Shown here: positions 20,475-31,069 of the stretch, in pieces
Layout: each line of letters starts with the position of its first letter
Position numbering within the stretch: the stretch's first letter is position 1
Assembly (NCBI GenBank): GCA_025153755.1
Contig: JAOALD010000003.1
Location: 372,001-436,000, forward strand
Length of the DNA stretch: 64,000 nt
Source of the DNA: SAR92 clade bacterium H921
GTDB taxonomy: Bacteria > Pseudomonadota > Gammaproteobacteria > Pseudomonadales > Porticoccaceae
Reading direction: 5' to 3'
Program-made: the position numbers and the translations under genes
Notes under the pieces: generated by a model
What the model saw: the letters and a program-made list of their open reading frames with translations, nothing else
Database searches by the model: none
Told to the model about the DNA's origin: nothing

Positions 20475-21907
20475 TATTCAGCACCTCCCTCAAATGAACG
20501 AACATCGACAATATGCCCTGCTACTGCCGCCGCAGCTGCCATAGCTGGGCTCATTAGATGTGTGCGCCCACCATTGCCCTGACGCCCTTCAAAATTTCGA
20601 TTACTAGTGGATGCACAGTGCTCACCGGCACCTAACTTATCGGCGTTCATCGCCAGACACATAGAACAACCCGGCTCACGCCAATCCATTCCCGCCTCCG
20701 TAAATATTTTGTCCAGCCCCTCGGCTTCAGCCTGTGCTTTAACCATCTGCGAACCCGGCACAATCAATACCTGTTTGACCGAACTGGCCACCTTGCGACC
20801 TTTAGCTACAGCGGCGGCTGCACGCATATCTTCAATACGGGAGTTGGTGCAAGAGCCAATAAACACACGATCAACTGCAATTGAATCAATCGCTTGCCCA
20901 CCCTCAAGACCCATATATTCAAGTGCACGCTCAAGACCTTTGCGCTTCTCTTCATTAGGCTGTTGCTCCAATGTCGGAACTGATGCTGTGACCGCAGAAA
21001 CCATTTCTGGGGAAGTTCCCCAGGTCACCTGTGGTGCTATTTCCTCGGCAACCAAGACCACCTCAGTATCAAACACCGCGTCACTGTCAGTCGTAAGGGA
21101 TCTCCAGTAACTTACAGCCTGATCAAACATTTCTCCCCGGGGAACAAACTGGCGGCCTTCACAGTAATCTATTGTCTTATCATCTACGGCCACCATGCCT
21201 ACACGAGCACCGGCTTCGATAGCCATATTGCACACAGTCATGCGGCCTTCGATTGACATGTCACGAAATACCGAACCAGCAAACTCAATAGCATGCTCAT
21301 TACCACCAGCAGTGCCAATTTGGCCAATAATAGCCAGAACCACATCTTTCGGCGTAACACCAACTCCAAGAGTACCCTCAACGGTGACTCGCATATTCTT
21401 CATTTTTTTGGCCACTAAACATTGGGTTGCCAGCACATGCTCAACCTCAGAGGTACCAATACCATGGGCCAAACAGGCCAGTGCGCCATGAGTTGCAGTA
21501 TGGGAGTCGCCACAGACCACTGTCATACCCGGCATAGTCGCGCCCAGCTCGGGACCCATCACATGGACAATACCCTGGCCCATCTCATTGATCTTAAATT
21601 CTTTGATTCCATAAAGATCGCAGTTATCATCTAGAGTCTGAACCTGAATGCGTGATACTTCATCACTCATTCCAGCCACACCAGCATCTCGCTCGGTTTT
21701 ATCTGTCGAGATATTATGATCTGGGGTAGCGATATTAGTATCCAGACGCCAAGGCTTACGCCCCGCTATTCTTAGACCTTCAAAGGCCTGAGGTGACGTC
21801 ACCTCATGAATGACATGCCGGTCAATATAGATAAGTGATGAACCATCGCTGTTTTGTTTAACCAGGTGGCTATCCCATAACTTGTCGTAAAGTGTTCGTC
21901 CCGCCAT
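20474..21907 (-). CDS. leuC: 3-isopropylmalate dehydratase large subunit
   Basis: Aconitase-family 4Fe-4S subunit that isomerises 2- to 3-isopropylmalate. The cluster cysteines are in GSCTNSR and in CSMCLAMN, and [16 protein letters not shown] and [10 protein letters not shown] are family motifs. At 477 aa it is full length. GGGAGAG precedes the ATG at 21907. It is the first gene of leuCDB and is divergent from a LysR regulator, as in pseudomonads. Confidence 0.98.
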   Translation of the reverse strand: MAGRTLYDKLWDSHLVKQNSDGSSLIYIDRHVIHEVTSPQAFEGLRIAGRKPWRLDTNIATPDHNISTDKTERDAGVAGMSDEVSRIQVQTLDDNCDLYGIKEFKINEMGQGIVHVMGPELGATMPGMTVVCGDSHTATHGALACLAHGIGTSEVEHVLATQCLVAKKMKNMRVTVEGTLGVGVTPKDVVLAIIGQIGTAGGNEHAIEFAGSVFRDMSIEGRMTVCNMAIEAGARVGMVAVDDKTIDYCEGRQFVPRGEMFDQAVSYWRSLTTDSDAVFDTEVVLVAEEIAPQVTWGTSPEMVSAVTASVPTLEQQPNEEKRKGLERALEYMGLEGGQAIDSIAVDRVFIGSCTNSRIEDMRAAAAVAKGRKVASSVKQVLIVPGSQMVKAQAEAEGLDKIFTEAGMDWREPGCSMCLAMNADKLGAGEHCASTSNRNFEGRQGNGGRTHLMSPAMAAAAAVAGHIVDVRSFEGGAE

Positions 21908-21971
21908 AACTCTCTCCCAGAGAATTCATATATTGCCGCCATTGTATTACTGCTTTATGATGAAATAAATT

Positions 21972-21990
21972 CATATTTAGCATAAATATG
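21972..21990. promoter_or_regulatory. Operator-like palindrome between leuC and the LysR gene
   Basis: CATATTTA (21972-21979) and TAAATATG (21983-21990) form a perfect 8-bp inverted repeat around a 3-base spacer in the divergent promoter region. It fits the T-N11-A dyad that LysR-type regulators bind. It is 31 bases from the regulator's ATG and 65 from that of leuC. Confidence 0.55.
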
Positions 21991-22020
21991 ATTCCTTTTA
22001 GGAATTCGAGAGTATGTAAA

Positions 22021-22896
22021 ATGGATAACCAAAATCTTAAAGCTTTTATCACTGTCGCAAATTGCGGGTCATTTTCAGAGGCCGCCGACCGACTTTATAT
22101 AACTCAGTCAGCCATAAGTAAGCGTATTGCCCAGCTAGAACTTCAGATAGGGAAAAAGCTTTTTGATCGGATTGCAAGACAGGTCTCTCTCACCGAAGCC
22201 GGCAAAGAACTACTTCCCAGAGCTCAACGAATCCTCAAAGAATACGAGAACGCATTGCAAGCGATCAATGACTTATCCGGCAAAGCCACAGGCACATTGA
22301 GACTAGCGATCAGTCACCATCTTGGTTTACATCGCCTACCACCTATCCTTAAGCAGTTTTCTCAGCAGTATCCTAATGTATCTTTGGATATTGAGTTCAT
22401 GGATTCAGAAAAAGCCTACGAACAGGTATTACAAGGAGAATCAGAAGTCGCAGTAATCACGCTTGCCTTAGATAGCCACCACAACATAAAGAGCAAGAAG
22501 ATTTGGAATGACCCTCTGCGCTTTATCTGTGCTCTAGATCATCCTCTTGCGAGCCTCAAAGAACCCCAACTAGACGACCTAGCCAAGTATCCAATAATTC
22601 TACCTGGACTAAACACCTATACCGGAAGAATCATACAAAACCTATTTCTGCGTGAGGGCATACCTCTAAAAGCACCTATGTCGACAAACTATTTAGAAAC
22701 TATCAGCACTATGGTTGAAATTGGATTGGGTTGGAGTGTGCTACCGGAGACTTTGGTAAAAGGCCTACATGTAATGCCTTTCGGGCACATTAGTATTGAG
22801 CGAGAGCTGGGTTACATTCATCATATGAAGCGAAGTTTATCGAATGCTGCTGTGGGATTTTTACAGCTTATAGACGCCGCAAAACATAAAGGCTAA
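22021..22896 (+). CDS. LysR-type transcriptional regulator, divergent from leuCDB
   Basis: DNA-binding regulator with an N-terminal winged helix-turn-helix (about residues 1-60; FITVANCGSFSEAADRLYITQSAISKR is split by the recognition helix) and a periplasmic-binding-like effector domain (about 88-290). The ATG at 22021 starts MDNQNLKAFITV, the normal family start; the frame is open 11 codons upstream but runs through the operator-proximal region. At 291 aa it is full length. The divergent position and the palindrome in the gap suggest control of leucine synthesis, though the effector is unknown. Confidence 0.93.
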   Translation: MDNQNLKAFITVANCGSFSEAADRLYITQSAISKRIAQLELQIGKKLFDRIARQVSLTEAGKELLPRAQRILKEYENALQAINDLSGKATGTLRLAISHHLGLHRLPPILKQFSQQYPNVSLDIEFMDSEKAYEQVLQGESEVAVITLALDSHHNIKSKKIWNDPLRFICALDHPLASLKEPQLDDLAKYPIILPGLNTYTGRIIQNLFLREGIPLKAPMSTNYLETISTMVEIGLGWSVLPETLVKGLHVMPFGHISIERELGYIHHMKRSLSNAAVGFLQLIDAAKHKG

Positions 22897-22942
22897 CCGC
22901 TCGAGGAAAGGCTATCTTAGGGCCTGCTGCTCCGGTCTTTAT

Positions 22943-24028
22943 TTAAATCGGCGTTAAACCTGAATCCACATCAGCATTCTGACCGCGATTACGCAAGTAG
23001 TGGTCCATAAGCGTTATCGCTAACATTGCTTCAGCGATAGGCACTGCACGAATTCCCACACAGGGATCATGACGTCCAGTCGTAATAACTTCAGCTGGTT
23101 GTCCATCAGTATTGATTGACTGGCCAGGAATACGCAAGCTTGAGGTTGGTTTGAGTGCAATATTTGCGACTATATCTTGCCCCGAGGAAATACCGCCTAA
23201 AACGCCCCCCGAATTATTTGAGGTAAATCCCTGTGGGGTCAATTCATCCCGGTGTTCGGTGCCCTTTTGCACTACTGAGTCAAAACCTGCACCTATCTCA
23301 ACGCCTTTTACCGCATTGATACCCATCAAACCATGGGCGATCTCTGCATCCAAACGATCAAATATCGGCTCGCCCAGGCCCACGGGCATATTTTTTGCGA
23401 CGACAGTTACCTGCGCGCCAATAGAGTTACCCTCTTTGCCCAGTGCCTGCATATACGTTTCGAGCTCAGAAATCTTACCTGGGTCTGGAAAGAAGAATGG
23501 ATTTTTCTCGATTTGATCTTGATCAAAATGCTCGGCAACAATCGGCCCAAGTTGGGAGACATAAGCGAATATTTCTACGCCCAAACGCTCCTTTAAATAC
23601 TTTTTGGCAATACCGCCAGCAGCTACACGCATTGCTGTTTCTCGGGCAGAGCTGCGCCCACCGCCACGGTAATCGCGCTCACCATACTTCTGATGGTAGG
23701 TATAATCCGCATGAGAAGGTCTGAATAAGTCTTTGATTTTACTATAATCTTTTGATTTCTGATCTTTGTTTTCAATCATCATCCCAATAGCTGCACCTGT
23801 AGTTCGGCCTTCGAAGACACCTGAGAGAATTTTTACCTCGTCGTCCTCCTTACGCTGTGTGGTGTAGCGTGACTGCCCAGGCTTGCGACGGTCTAAATCT
23901 GGCTGCAAGTCCGATGCGCTAATCTCTAGCCCTGGAGGACAACCGTCAACAATGCAGCCAATAGCCAAACCATGGCTCTCGCCGAAGCTGGTTACAGTAA
24001 ACAGTTTTCCTATTGAGTTTCCGGACAT
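22943..24028 (-). CDS. aroC: Chorismate synthase
   Basis: Last step of the shikimate pathway; needs reduced FMN. The three family signatures are visible: [18 protein letters not shown] near the N-terminus, the [17 protein letters not shown] stretch and, near the C-terminus, [18 protein letters not shown]. At 361 aa it matches the enterobacterial enzyme. It lies 51 bases downstream of prmB on the same strand, a common pairing in gammaproteobacteria. Confidence 0.98.
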   Translation of the reverse strand: MSGNSIGKLFTVTSFGESHGLAIGCIVDGCPPGLEISASDLQPDLDRRKPGQSRYTTQRKEDDEVKILSGVFEGRTTGAAIGMMIENKDQKSKDYSKIKDLFRPSHADYTYHQKYGERDYRGGGRSSARETAMRVAAGGIAKKYLKERLGVEIFAYVSQLGPIVAEHFDQDQIEKNPFFFPDPGKISELETYMQALGKEGNSIGAQVTVVAKNMPVGLGEPIFDRLDAEIAHGLMGINAVKGVEIGAGFDSVVQKGTEHRDELTPQGFTSNNSGGVLGGISSGQDIVANIALKPTSSLRIPGQSINTDGQPAEVITTGRHDPCVGIRAVPIAEAMLAITLMDHYLRNRGQNADVDSGLTPI

Positions 24029-24079
24029 AATGGGGTTGTGCCTTGTTTAATTCACGTTGATGACAGGATTATACGTAAG

Positions 24080-24982
24080 TTATTGAAAAGATTCGCGGTG
24101 TTCCAACAATTGCTCTCGAGTTAATAAAAATACACCTGAATCACCCTCAGCAAACTCAAGCCAGACAAAGGGTACATTGGGGAATGCGCGCTCTAGGGCG
24201 ACCGATGAATTACCCACCTCAACCACCAATACGCCGTTGTCAGTTAGACGTTCACAGGCCTGCTGGAGCAGACGCCGGGTAAAGTCTAGGCCATCATTGC
24301 CTGAAGCTAAAGCTATCTCCGGTTCGTGCTGATACTCCTCAGGCATGCTAGCGAGGTCCTGCGCATCAACATAGGGCGGGTTGCTGACGATCAAATCAAA
24401 TACCCGCTCATTTTCCAGACCTGCGAACAGGTCAGATTCGACTGTTGTTATGCGGTCGTTTAAATCATGTCCAGCGATATTCATCGCTGCTACGGCTAGT
24501 GCCTCTGACGAAATATCGCTCAGTACCACCTGCGCCTCAGCAAAAGCATAGGCGCAGGCTATTCCTATACAGCCACCACCGGTGCAAAGATCCAATATCT
24601 GCCGTGGCTCACTTTCACACCAGGGTTCAAAGCCATTCATAATAAGTTCGGCTATCGGCGAACGCGGGATGAGCACGCGCTCATCAACAATAAAAGGTAA
24701 CCCGCAAAACCAAGCTTGGCCAGTGAGATAAGGTGCTGGGATACGCTCACTAATACGCCGCTTAAAAAGGGCTTGGATACTGACCTGCTGATCATTTGTC
24801 AGCTCCTGATCAAGCACCGAACGATCTGCATTAGGTGGTAATTGCAGCACATATGAGAGCAGATAAACCGCTTCATCCCAAGCATTGGTGGTGCCATGGC
24901 CAAAGTAGATACCTTGAGATTCAAACAAGGTTTGTCCATATTCAAGCATCGCAGCAACGGTAAGGGTTTGAGTTTGTGACAT
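24080..24982 (-). CDS. prmB: Ribosomal protein uL3 N5-glutamine methyltransferase
   Basis: SAM-dependent methyltransferase of the HemK/PrmC family that modifies a glutamine of ribosomal protein L3. The catalytic NPPY motif (SNPPYVDA) and SAM-binding motif LDLCTGGGCIGIACA are present. The N-terminal region (FGHGTTNAWDEAVYLL) is specific for PrmB and separates it from PrmC. At 300 aa it is full length. It precedes aroC on the same strand. Confidence 0.95.
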   Translation of the reverse strand: MSQTQTLTVAAMLEYGQTLFESQGIYFGHGTTNAWDEAVYLLSYVLQLPPNADRSVLDQELTNDQQVSIQALFKRRISERIPAPYLTGQAWFCGLPFIVDERVLIPRSPIAELIMNGFEPWCESEPRQILDLCTGGGCIGIACAYAFAEAQVVLSDISSEALAVAAMNIAGHDLNDRITTVESDLFAGLENERVFDLIVSNPPYVDAQDLASMPEEYQHEPEIALASGNDGLDFTRRLLQQACERLTDNGVLVVEVGNSSVALERAFPNVPFVWLEFAEGDSGVFLLTREQLLEHRESFQ

Positions 24983-25091
24983 TGTGCCTCCAATAGGCCT
25001 CTATTTTACCTTTGAAACTAGCAATGGTCTCTAGTTTGTTACAAAATGTAGACCTGTTAACTACTCCTATTTGATTCGCGGAAACTAATAT

Positions 25092-25631
25092 ATGCAGGAC
25101 TCCTTCTTAAAAATTATTCAGAGCACTGGCGAAGACGTTTCACGTCCAGGTTTGCTAGATACACCTCAAAGAGCGGCCAAGGCCTTTTCCTATCTAACCA
25201 GTGGCTATGACATGGACCTAGACACAGTGATTAACAATGCGCTGTTCCCCTCTGACTCTGAAGAGATGGTGATTGTTAAGGATATTGAACTGTATTCCCT
25301 GTGTGAGCATCACCTGCTGCCCTTTATAGGTAAATGCCATGTAGCCTACATTCCTAGTGGTCAGGTATTGGGCTTATCCAAGGTTGCGCGGGTTGTTGAT
25401 ATGTTCTCCCGTCGCCTACAAATACAGGAGGCTCTCGCTCAGCAAATCGCCTCGACTATTCAGCAAGTCACCGATGCCCGCGGTGTCGGCGTCATTATTG
25501 AAGCTAAGCATATGTGCATGATGATGCGTGGTGTTGAAAAACAAAATTCAACCATGAAAACCTCATCTATGCTCGGGCAGTTTAGAACCGACCAGGCTAC
25601 CCGCACAGAGTTCTTGACCCTGTTAAGTTAG
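25092..25631 (+). CDS. folE: GTP cyclohydrolase I
   Basis: Converts GTP to dihydroneopterin triphosphate for folate and related pterins. Zinc ligands are in [10 protein letters not shown] and HMCMMMRG, and [18 protein letters not shown] is the family core. At 179 aa it is a compact FolE. It stands alone on the plus strand, divergent from prmB. The A/T-rich sequence after the stop could hold a weak terminator, but I could not find a clean stem. Confidence 0.97.
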   Translation: MQDSFLKIIQSTGEDVSRPGLLDTPQRAAKAFSYLTSGYDMDLDTVINNALFPSDSEEMVIVKDIELYSLCEHHLLPFIGKCHVAYIPSGQVLGLSKVARVVDMFSRRLQIQEALAQQIASTIQQVTDARGVGVIIEAKHMCMMMRGVEKQNSTMKTSSMLGQFRTDQATRTEFLTLLS

Positions 25632-25803
25632 TGGCAACTAGCCGTTAATAAAAAGCTCGTTGCTCTTTTTTAGTGCCGGGCTTTTTTTATGCCCAGTGGT
25701 TACCAGCCCAGATGTTGCTCAGCGTTCAAAACTCAACCACAGGCTTATGGTTAGATGCCCCACTAGGTTGCAAAATATATTACTACCTTGCGCGCAAGCG
25801 CTC

Positions 25804-26052
25804 CTACAAAATTAGCCGTAAAGCCAAATAAGGCACTAGGTTGAACATAATAATCAAAATTTTATAGTTGCCAAGCCATGTGAAATATAGCTTGGGTAGG
25901 CTAACCGGGTCTACTTGAAATAGCCGACTATGCAAACCGATGACAAAGCGATTGGTTAGCATAAACATCAGTGTCGAGAATATGAGAATGCCAGCATTAA
26001 TAGCTGCGCACCAACCAAGAAAGGCTGTTAATTGCTGTAACGTTATAGCCAC
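25804..26052 (-). CDS. Small membrane protein, DUF6868-like
   Basis: An 82-residue protein with two hydrophobic helices (about residues 8-32 and 58-80). The pattern FLGWCAAINAGIL at the start and FNLVPYLALRLIL at the end resembles the DUF6868 family of uncharacterised proteins, from memory. GGAGG lies upstream of the ATG at 26052. The neighbours give no functional hint; the gap of about 170 bases to folE has no other gene. Confidence 0.75.
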   Translation of the reverse strand: MAITLQQLTAFLGWCAAINAGILIFSTLMFMLTNRFVIGLHSRLFQVDPVSLPKLYFTWLGNYKILIIMFNLVPYLALRLIL

Positions 26053-26100
26053 AGGTTCCTCCTAGGAAGAGAATGACAACCACGTCATGCTAAATCACTT

Positions 26101-26958
26101 TTAGCCAAAAAACACCTGTACTTTCTCAGCCACTACTTCAGCGGCTCCTTCTAGATGAAGATGGTGGGAACCCGCTAGTTTTTGCACCTGCATCTGGGGA
26201 ATCCAACTAAACACCTCGGTTTGCTGGTCGTCTGGTTTAAATTGGCTATTCTCGGCCGTTATCAGCAGTACCTGAGCACTAATTGCCGTGAAGAAACTCT
26301 CTAAATGATCCTTGGTAAGCTTGAAATTAGATGCCGCTTTTAAGCGTTGGTCATTACGCCAGAAAAAACCCTGCTCCGCTTCCACTACACCTCGCTCTGC
26401 CAGCGTGGCCGCGGCTTCGGGTTGCAGAGGTAAAAAACCATTTACCCGTGCGCGCACTGCACTTTCGTAATCTCTAAACATAGTCGGCGAACTGCTGCCA
26501 AACCGCCGATTTTCGTGCAGACTCTTAGCTAGCTGCTTAGCGGCATCCCTCGCATCCTCTGGGATAGGTATAAATCCATCAATCAGCACTGCATGGCTAA
26601 TTCGTTCAGGGTAGGTACCAGCAACTAGACCGGAGATAACAGCTCCCCTGGAATGGCCGAGCAAAGCAAAGCGCTCCCAACCCATAGCATCGGCCACGGA
26701 CATAATATCGCTTATGTCATACCAAATGTCATAGCCAGAATCAGCCGAGCGAAAATCGCTGCGACCATGACCTGCAAGATCCATCGCAATCACATGGAGA
26801 TTATCCAAATAAGGCAACATGCGATCAAAGCTATTGGCGTTATCTAACCAGCCATGAACTGCTATCACAGGTAAGGATCCTGACCTGCCCCATTCTTTGG
26901 CTGCAAATGTTAGGCCACGATTTTTGAAGCTACGTTCTCGTACAAACTCAATTGACAT
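26101..26958 (-). CDS. Alpha/beta hydrolase
   Basis: Single-domain alpha/beta hydrolase of 285 aa. The oxyanion-hole region is VHGWLDNANSF, the nucleophile elbow GHSRGAV contains Ser103, and the probable catalytic His is in GSHHLHLEG near the C-terminus; MDLAGHGRSD is a family motif. No signal peptide, so probably cytosolic. It resembles human SERHL/MEST-type hydrolases, but the substrate is unknown. Its start overlaps the sixA stop by 11 bases, so it is in the gpsA-DUF4389-sixA transcript. Confidence 0.9.
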   Translation of the reverse strand: MSIEFVRERSFKNRGLTFAAKEWGRSGSLPVIAVHGWLDNANSFDRMLPYLDNLHVIAMDLAGHGRSDFRSADSGYDIWYDISDIMSVADAMGWERFALLGHSRGAVISGLVAGTYPERISHAVLIDGFIPIPEDARDAAKQLAKSLHENRRFGSSSPTMFRDYESAVRARVNGFLPLQPEAAATLAERGVVEAEQGFFWRNDQRLKAASNFKLTKDHLESFFTAISAQVLLITAENSQFKPDDQQTEVFSWIPQMQVQKLAGSHHLHLEGAAEVVAEKVQVFFG

Positions 26959-27400
26959 GATGTATCCAGTTCAATATTGCATTTCCCTGTGCGGGAAATT
27001 TCATAGAGAGAGAAGCTAGGTTCGCTGTGCCCATTCGGGTACCTCTCTCTCCGGTTAAATAATCGATTAAAAGACCCACCAAGGGCAAATGACTCACCAT
27101 TAATAGCGTCTCAGCATGAGTTCGTTGCAAAAATGCCTCGATAGCACGCAGATCACCTTCTGGCCTCAGATCATCTAAATAATCAATTCCGTATTCTAGC
27201 TTTGCTGTGCAAGTAAAAATCTTCGCAGTTTCCACTGCTCTTGCATAGGGACTGCTCAAGACCTGTTCTATTGCCTCACTTTCGACCCCATGCCTAAAGG
27301 CTATGCATTCCACCTGTTCTCGCCCATAGGCTGACAACTGCCGATGTTGATCTGAGCAACCTTCAACAGCATCGCCATGACGTAATAGATAGAGTTGCAT
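26948..27400 (-). CDS. sixA: Phosphohistidine phosphatase SixA
   Basis: Histidine-phosphatase-superfamily enzyme that removes phosphate from phosphohistidine in regulators (E. coli: HPt of ArcB, NPr). The catalytic RHG motif is at the N-terminus (LYLLRHGDA, His8), and LMVSHLPLVGLLIDYL carries the second catalytic histidine. At 150 aa it is the usual short SixA form. The order gpsA-DUF4389-sixA is conserved in pseudomonads. Confidence 0.93.
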   Translation of the reverse strand: MQLYLLRHGDAVEGCSDQHRQLSAYGREQVECIAFRHGVESEAIEQVLSSPYARAVETAKIFTCTAKLEYGIDYLDDLRPEGDLRAIEAFLQRTHAETLLMVSHLPLVGLLIDYLTGERGTRMGTANLASLSMKFPAQGNAILNWIHHVN

Positions 27401-27429
27401 CTTCGCAGGACCCGATTATCTATTTTTGA

Positions 27430-27831
27430 CTACTTTTCGCCGTCAAACTGCTCAATATCTCCACCGGCAGTAAACGAAGGCACATCATCCTCATCGACTT
27501 CAACAAACTCACCATCCTCAACCTGTTCAGATGGACGTATCGAGTACCCTTCCGCAGGGTCGGTCTCTGGCCACTCATCGAAGGGAAAGGGTTTACTCTC
27601 AGTGTTAAAGGTTAAGAACATAACTGTTTGATAAACCCACTTACCTAAACCCTGACCAAGGTTACGCAGATTTTCATTGTCTTGACCAATCACAAGTACC
27701 AGAACAAACTGCACTACTACCACAAGGGTTACAACTAGACGAGCGGCCATGAGTAGCAGGATAAACAGCACCATGTAAGCCAAGCGAATCCAAGTGTTGG
27801 TATTACTTAAAGACATTTTGCTATCTGTCAT
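27430..27831 (-). CDS. DUF4389 membrane protein
   Basis: A 133-residue protein with one or two membrane helices: WIRLAYMVLFILLLMAARLV, then LVVVVQFVLVLVIG. The motif NENLRNLGQGLGKWVYQTVMFLTF.TE.KPFPF is the DUF4389 hallmark, and the tail is acidic. Function unknown; in pseudomonads it is regularly found between gpsA and sixA, as here. Its start overlaps the gpsA stop by 11 bases. Confidence 0.9.
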   Translation of the reverse strand: MTDSKMSLSNTNTWIRLAYMVLFILLLMAARLVVTLVVVVQFVLVLVIGQDNENLRNLGQGLGKWVYQTVMFLTFNTESKPFPFDEWPETDPAEGYSIRPSEQVEDGEFVEVDEDDVPSFTAGGDIEQFDGEK

Positions 27832-28855
27832 TGGGCTTCACCATAAATTCTACATCTGTATTTTGCTCTGCAAGCATCATGCTACTAAGGGATTCTTTGA
27901 TCGATCGCTGTTCAAACAATGTTGCGTAAAGCGCAGAGGCCAGCGGCATGTAAATACCCAAGTAGTCGGCCTTTTCCTTTACTAATTTAGTTGTATTTAT
28001 TCCCTCGGCAACTTGACCCACTTCTTTTATTGCTTGGTCGAGACTTTTACCCTGACCAATAGCTAATCCTATTTGATAATTACGGCTCAGGGGCGACGTG
28101 CAGGTAACATACAAATCACCAACGCCACTAAGACCTAAAAAGGTCATAGGGTTGGCCCCTAAGTAGACAGCAAAGCGACTCATTTCAGCAAGGCTACGAG
28201 TTAATACCACACTCTTTGTATTTTGGCCCGTTGTCAAAGCCGCGGCAATACCCGAAACAATGGCATAGATATTTTTCAAAGCTCCCGCCAACTCGACACC
28301 GTAGCGATCGGGATTAGCATAGATACGAAAATACTTTGAGGCCAAAAGGGCCTGGACCCGCTGACAGAGATCATCATTATCACTCGCCACTACAGTCGCG
28401 GTAATCTCAAATTGGGCGATTTCTTTAGCTAGGTTTGGACCGCTGATCACACCTACTGGACAGTGACTAATCTCTTGTTCAAGAACCTGACTGGGCAGCA
28501 TAAAACTTTCAGCCTCTACCCCTTTGGCCATACTGAGCAGCATCGTGCCCGGCTTAAGAAACGGGCTTACTATTTTAGCTAAAGAGCGAAAGGCACTACT
28601 GGGTACCGCAAAAAAGACCGTATCGCACCCTCCTATCGCCTGTTCAAGGTCGGTGCTAATGATCAAGTCTCCATGCAACTTATAGCCGGGCAAGTAGGCC
28701 GCATTTTCACCAGTCTCTCGAATGCTCTGAGCTATGTCTTCACTGCGTAGCCAGAGCGTTGTACTCTGATTATTCGCCGCGATCATATTGGCTATAGCAG
28801 TTCCAAAACTACCGCCGCCTAATACCGCTACTGTGTGACTTATTTTGTTTCCCAA
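27821..28855 (-). CDS. gpsA: Glycerol-3-phosphate dehydrogenase [NAD(P)+]
   Basis: Makes sn-glycerol-3-phosphate for phospholipid synthesis. The dinucleotide-binding motif VLGGGSFGTAIANM is at the N-terminus, ISGPNLAKEIA and the catalytic Lys region GALKNIYAIVSG follow, and LSGVGDLYVTCTSPLSRN is a strong family signature. At 344 aa it is full length. It is the first gene of the gpsA-DUF4389-sixA-hydrolase unit; a terminator for htpG lies just upstream. Confidence 0.97.
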   Translation of the reverse strand: MGNKISHTVAVLGGGSFGTAIANMIAANNQSTTLWLRSEDIAQSIRETGENAAYLPGYKLHGDLIISTDLEQAIGGCDTVFFAVPSSAFRSLAKIVSPFLKPGTMLLSMAKGVEAESFMLPSQVLEQEISHCPVGVISGPNLAKEIAQFEITATVVASDNDDLCQRVQALLASKYFRIYANPDRYGVELAGALKNIYAIVSGIAAALTTGQNTKSVVLTRSLAEMSRFAVYLGANPMTFLGLSGVGDLYVTCTSPLSRNYQIGLAIGQGKSLDQAIKEVGQVAEGINTTKLVKEKADYLGIYMPLASALYATLFEQRSIKESLSSMMLAEQNTDVEFMVKPNDR

Positions 28856-28929
28856 GATTAGCCCTACGTAGTCTTTCCAGTTTAACTGGCATTATAGGTT
28901 TAGACCTGCATACTGTCAGCCGCCAAACC

Positions 28930-28958
28930 AAAAAAAGCGCCCTTAAGAGCGCTTTTTT
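28930..28958 (-). terminator. Rho-independent terminator of htpG
   Basis: On the minus strand AGCGCTC-TTAA-GGGCGCT forms a 7-bp stem with a tetraloop, flanked by A-run and T-run (28931-28958). It lies about 40 bases after the htpG stop. The symmetric A/T tails would also let it work on the other strand. Confidence 0.88.
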
Positions 28959-28999
28959 GTCCGTACAGACCATTTCAAGTCAAAACTCTAAAGTCTGTC

Positions 29000-30967
29000 C
29001 TATCCAAACATTAGATGATTGAGCTCTTGCACAAACTCTGCTGGATTTTCCAATGGTCGACCTGCAGATAGCGCCGCTTGATCAAATAATACTCTGGCTA
29101 AGCGTTTGGCACCCTCCTCATCGGCTTCGGCATCGAGCTTGCTAACCAGTGGATGCTCCATATTAATTTCAAGAATGGGCTTAGATTCAGGCAGCGCCTG
29201 ACCGGCAGCAGCCATGATTTTACGCATCTGCTCGCCCATATCATTGTCGCCCACCACTAGGCAGGCAGGTGAGCTGGTCAACCTAGTAGTACTGCGAACC
29301 TCCTCAACCTTTTCGTCCAGTAAGCTTTTGATGCGCGCTAACAATTCAGCGTGCTCGGCACTGCCTGCCTTGTCATCACTATCTTCACTCTCAGGTTTAG
29401 GTTCTTCACCAGTAATCTTGCTTAGATCTAGCTCACCGCGGGCTACGTCTTGGAAGGACTTACCATCAAACTCGGACAGATAACCCATCATCCATTCGTC
29501 GATACGATCAGACATCAGCAATACTTCGATACCATGCTTACGGAATACTTCCAGGTAAGGGCTGTTAGCAATCACTGAATGACTGTCGCCAGTCACATAG
29601 TAAATCTTATCCTGACCTTCCTTCATGCGCTCTATATAGTCCACCAAGCTTACCTTGGGCTCTGCGCCTTCACTAGTCGAACTGGCAAAACGGAAAAGTT
29701 TAGCAATTTTCTCCCGGTTGCTATGATCTTCACTGGGGCCCTCTTTCAGCACAGCGCCAAACTGAGCCCAGAATTTACTGTATTTCTCTGGCTCCTTGGT
29801 CGCCATTTTGCCCAACATATCCAATACACGCTTTGTCAGCGCCGCACGGATACTGTCGACCATCGGGGTTTTTTGCAAAATTTCACGGGACACATTGAGA
29901 GGTAAGTCGGCGCTATCCAGAACGCCTTTGACAAAGCGCAGATACATCGGCATGAACTGTTCAGCATCGTCCATAATAAAGGTTCGCTTGATATATAGTT
30001 TTATGCCACGCGAGGCCTCGCGTTGATAAAGGTCCATCGGCGCCATGCTTGGAATATACAGTAGGCTGGTATATTCATGTTTACCCTCAACACGATTGTG
30101 GCTCCAATCCAATGGCTCAGAAAAATCACTAGAAACGTGACGGTAAAATTCTTGATATTCCTCATCGCTCACCTCGCTTCGAGAGCGAGTCCAAAGCGCC
30201 TTAGCATCATTGACCGCTTCCCACTGAGGGACTACTTCCGCCTGCTCTTCATCTTCTTTACCTTCTTCTGCAGGCATGGATGGCGGCTCTTGCTTGAGCA
30301 TCTCTACGGGTATAGCAATATGGTCTGAGTATTTTTTAACAATGCTGCGCAGACGCCAGTCATTACCAAATTCATGCTCCTCGGTCTTAAGGTGCAGAGT
30401 AATCGCAGTGCCGCGCTCAGCCCGTTCGATATTTTCTAACTGATAGTCAGCTTCGCCTTCACAACTCCAACGCACGGCCTCGTTTGCCTTGGCACCAGCG
30501 CGGCGAGTTTCTACTACCACTTTATCGGCGACAATAAATGACGAGTAAAAACCAACACCAAACTGACCAATAAGTTGGGAATCCTGCTTTTGATCGCCGG
30601 TTAGATTCTTAAGAAACTCAGCGGTACCGGACTTGGCGATGGTACCTAAATTGGTAATCACCTCATCTCGCGACATGCCAATGCCATTGTCCGAGATAAC
30701 AATGGTCTTGGCCTCTTCGTCAACCGCAATTCGAATAGCCAGGTCACCATCGTCTTCATAGAGGCCGGCATTTTCTAGGGCTTCCACACGCAGTTTGTCG
30801 GTGGCATCTGAAGCATTAGAGATCAGTTCACGTAAAAATATCTCTTTATTGGAATAAAGAGAGTGAATCATTAGATGCAGTAACTGCTTGGCTTCCGTTT
30901 GAAAGCCTAAAGTTTCGGCTTTTCCCTTTGCACTATTTTTTCCTTTAGACGTGGCTTTGGCTGTCAT
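29000..30967 (-). CDS. htpG: Chaperone HtpG (bacterial Hsp90)
   Basis: ATP-dependent dimeric chaperone. The GHKL ATPase domain shows [22 protein letters not shown] and [13 protein letters not shown]; middle and C-terminal dimerisation domains follow with [18 protein letters not shown]. The first 15 residues are Lys/Ser-rich ([15 protein letters not shown]), an extension before the usual [12 protein letters not shown] core. At 655 aa it is full length. A sigma-32-type promoter is visible upstream and a clean terminator downstream, so it is a single heat-shock gene. Confidence 0.98.
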   Translation of the reverse strand: MTAKATSKGKNSAKGKAETLGFQTEAKQLLHLMIHSLYSNKEIFLRELISNASDATDKLRVEALENAGLYEDDGDLAIRIAVDEEAKTIVISDNGIGMSRDEVITNLGTIAKSGTAEFLKNLTGDQKQDSQLIGQFGVGFYSSFIVADKVVVETRRAGAKANEAVRWSCEGEADYQLENIERAERGTAITLHLKTEEHEFGNDWRLRSIVKKYSDHIAIPVEMLKQEPPSMPAEEGKEDEEQAEVVPQWEAVNDAKALWTRSRSEVSDEEYQEFYRHVSSDFSEPLDWSHNRVEGKHEYTSLLYIPSMAPMDLYQREASRGIKLYIKRTFIMDDAEQFMPMYLRFVKGVLDSADLPLNVSREILQKTPMVDSIRAALTKRVLDMLGKMATKEPEKYSKFWAQFGAVLKEGPSEDHSNREKIAKLFRFASSTSEGAEPKVSLVDYIERMKEGQDKIYYVTGDSHSVIANSPYLEVFRKHGIEVLLMSDRIDEWMMGYLSEFDGKSFQDVARGELDLSKITGEEPKPESEDSDDKAGSAEHAELLARIKSLLDEKVEEVRSTTRLTSSPACLVVGDNDMGEQMRKIMAAAGQALPESKPILEINMEHPLVSKLDAEADEEGAKRLARVLFDQAALSAGRPLENPAEFVQELNHLMFG

Positions 30968-31025
30968 TTCCGGTATTTCCCCTAGTTGGTATAAAAAGTT
31001 ATGGATTAACTATTGATATTTGCAA

Positions 31026-31054
31026 AGATGGGGGCAGGGAAATAAATTTCAACC
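31026..31054 (-). promoter_or_regulatory. Sigma-32 (heat-shock) promoter of htpG
   Basis: On the minus strand GGTTGAAA (31054-31047) is separated by 13 bases from CCCCATCT (31033-31026). This matches the RpoH consensus CTTGAAA-N11-15-CCCCATNT at nearly every position and lies about 60 bases upstream of the htpG ATG. Confidence 0.85.
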
Positions 31055-31069
31055 TCTATGCGGTGAATC

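Noticed and set aside
25632-25700. Terminator after folE
   Set aside because: T-runs are present but the only stems (AAAAAG/CTTTTT, GGGC/GCCC) are weak and A/T-based.
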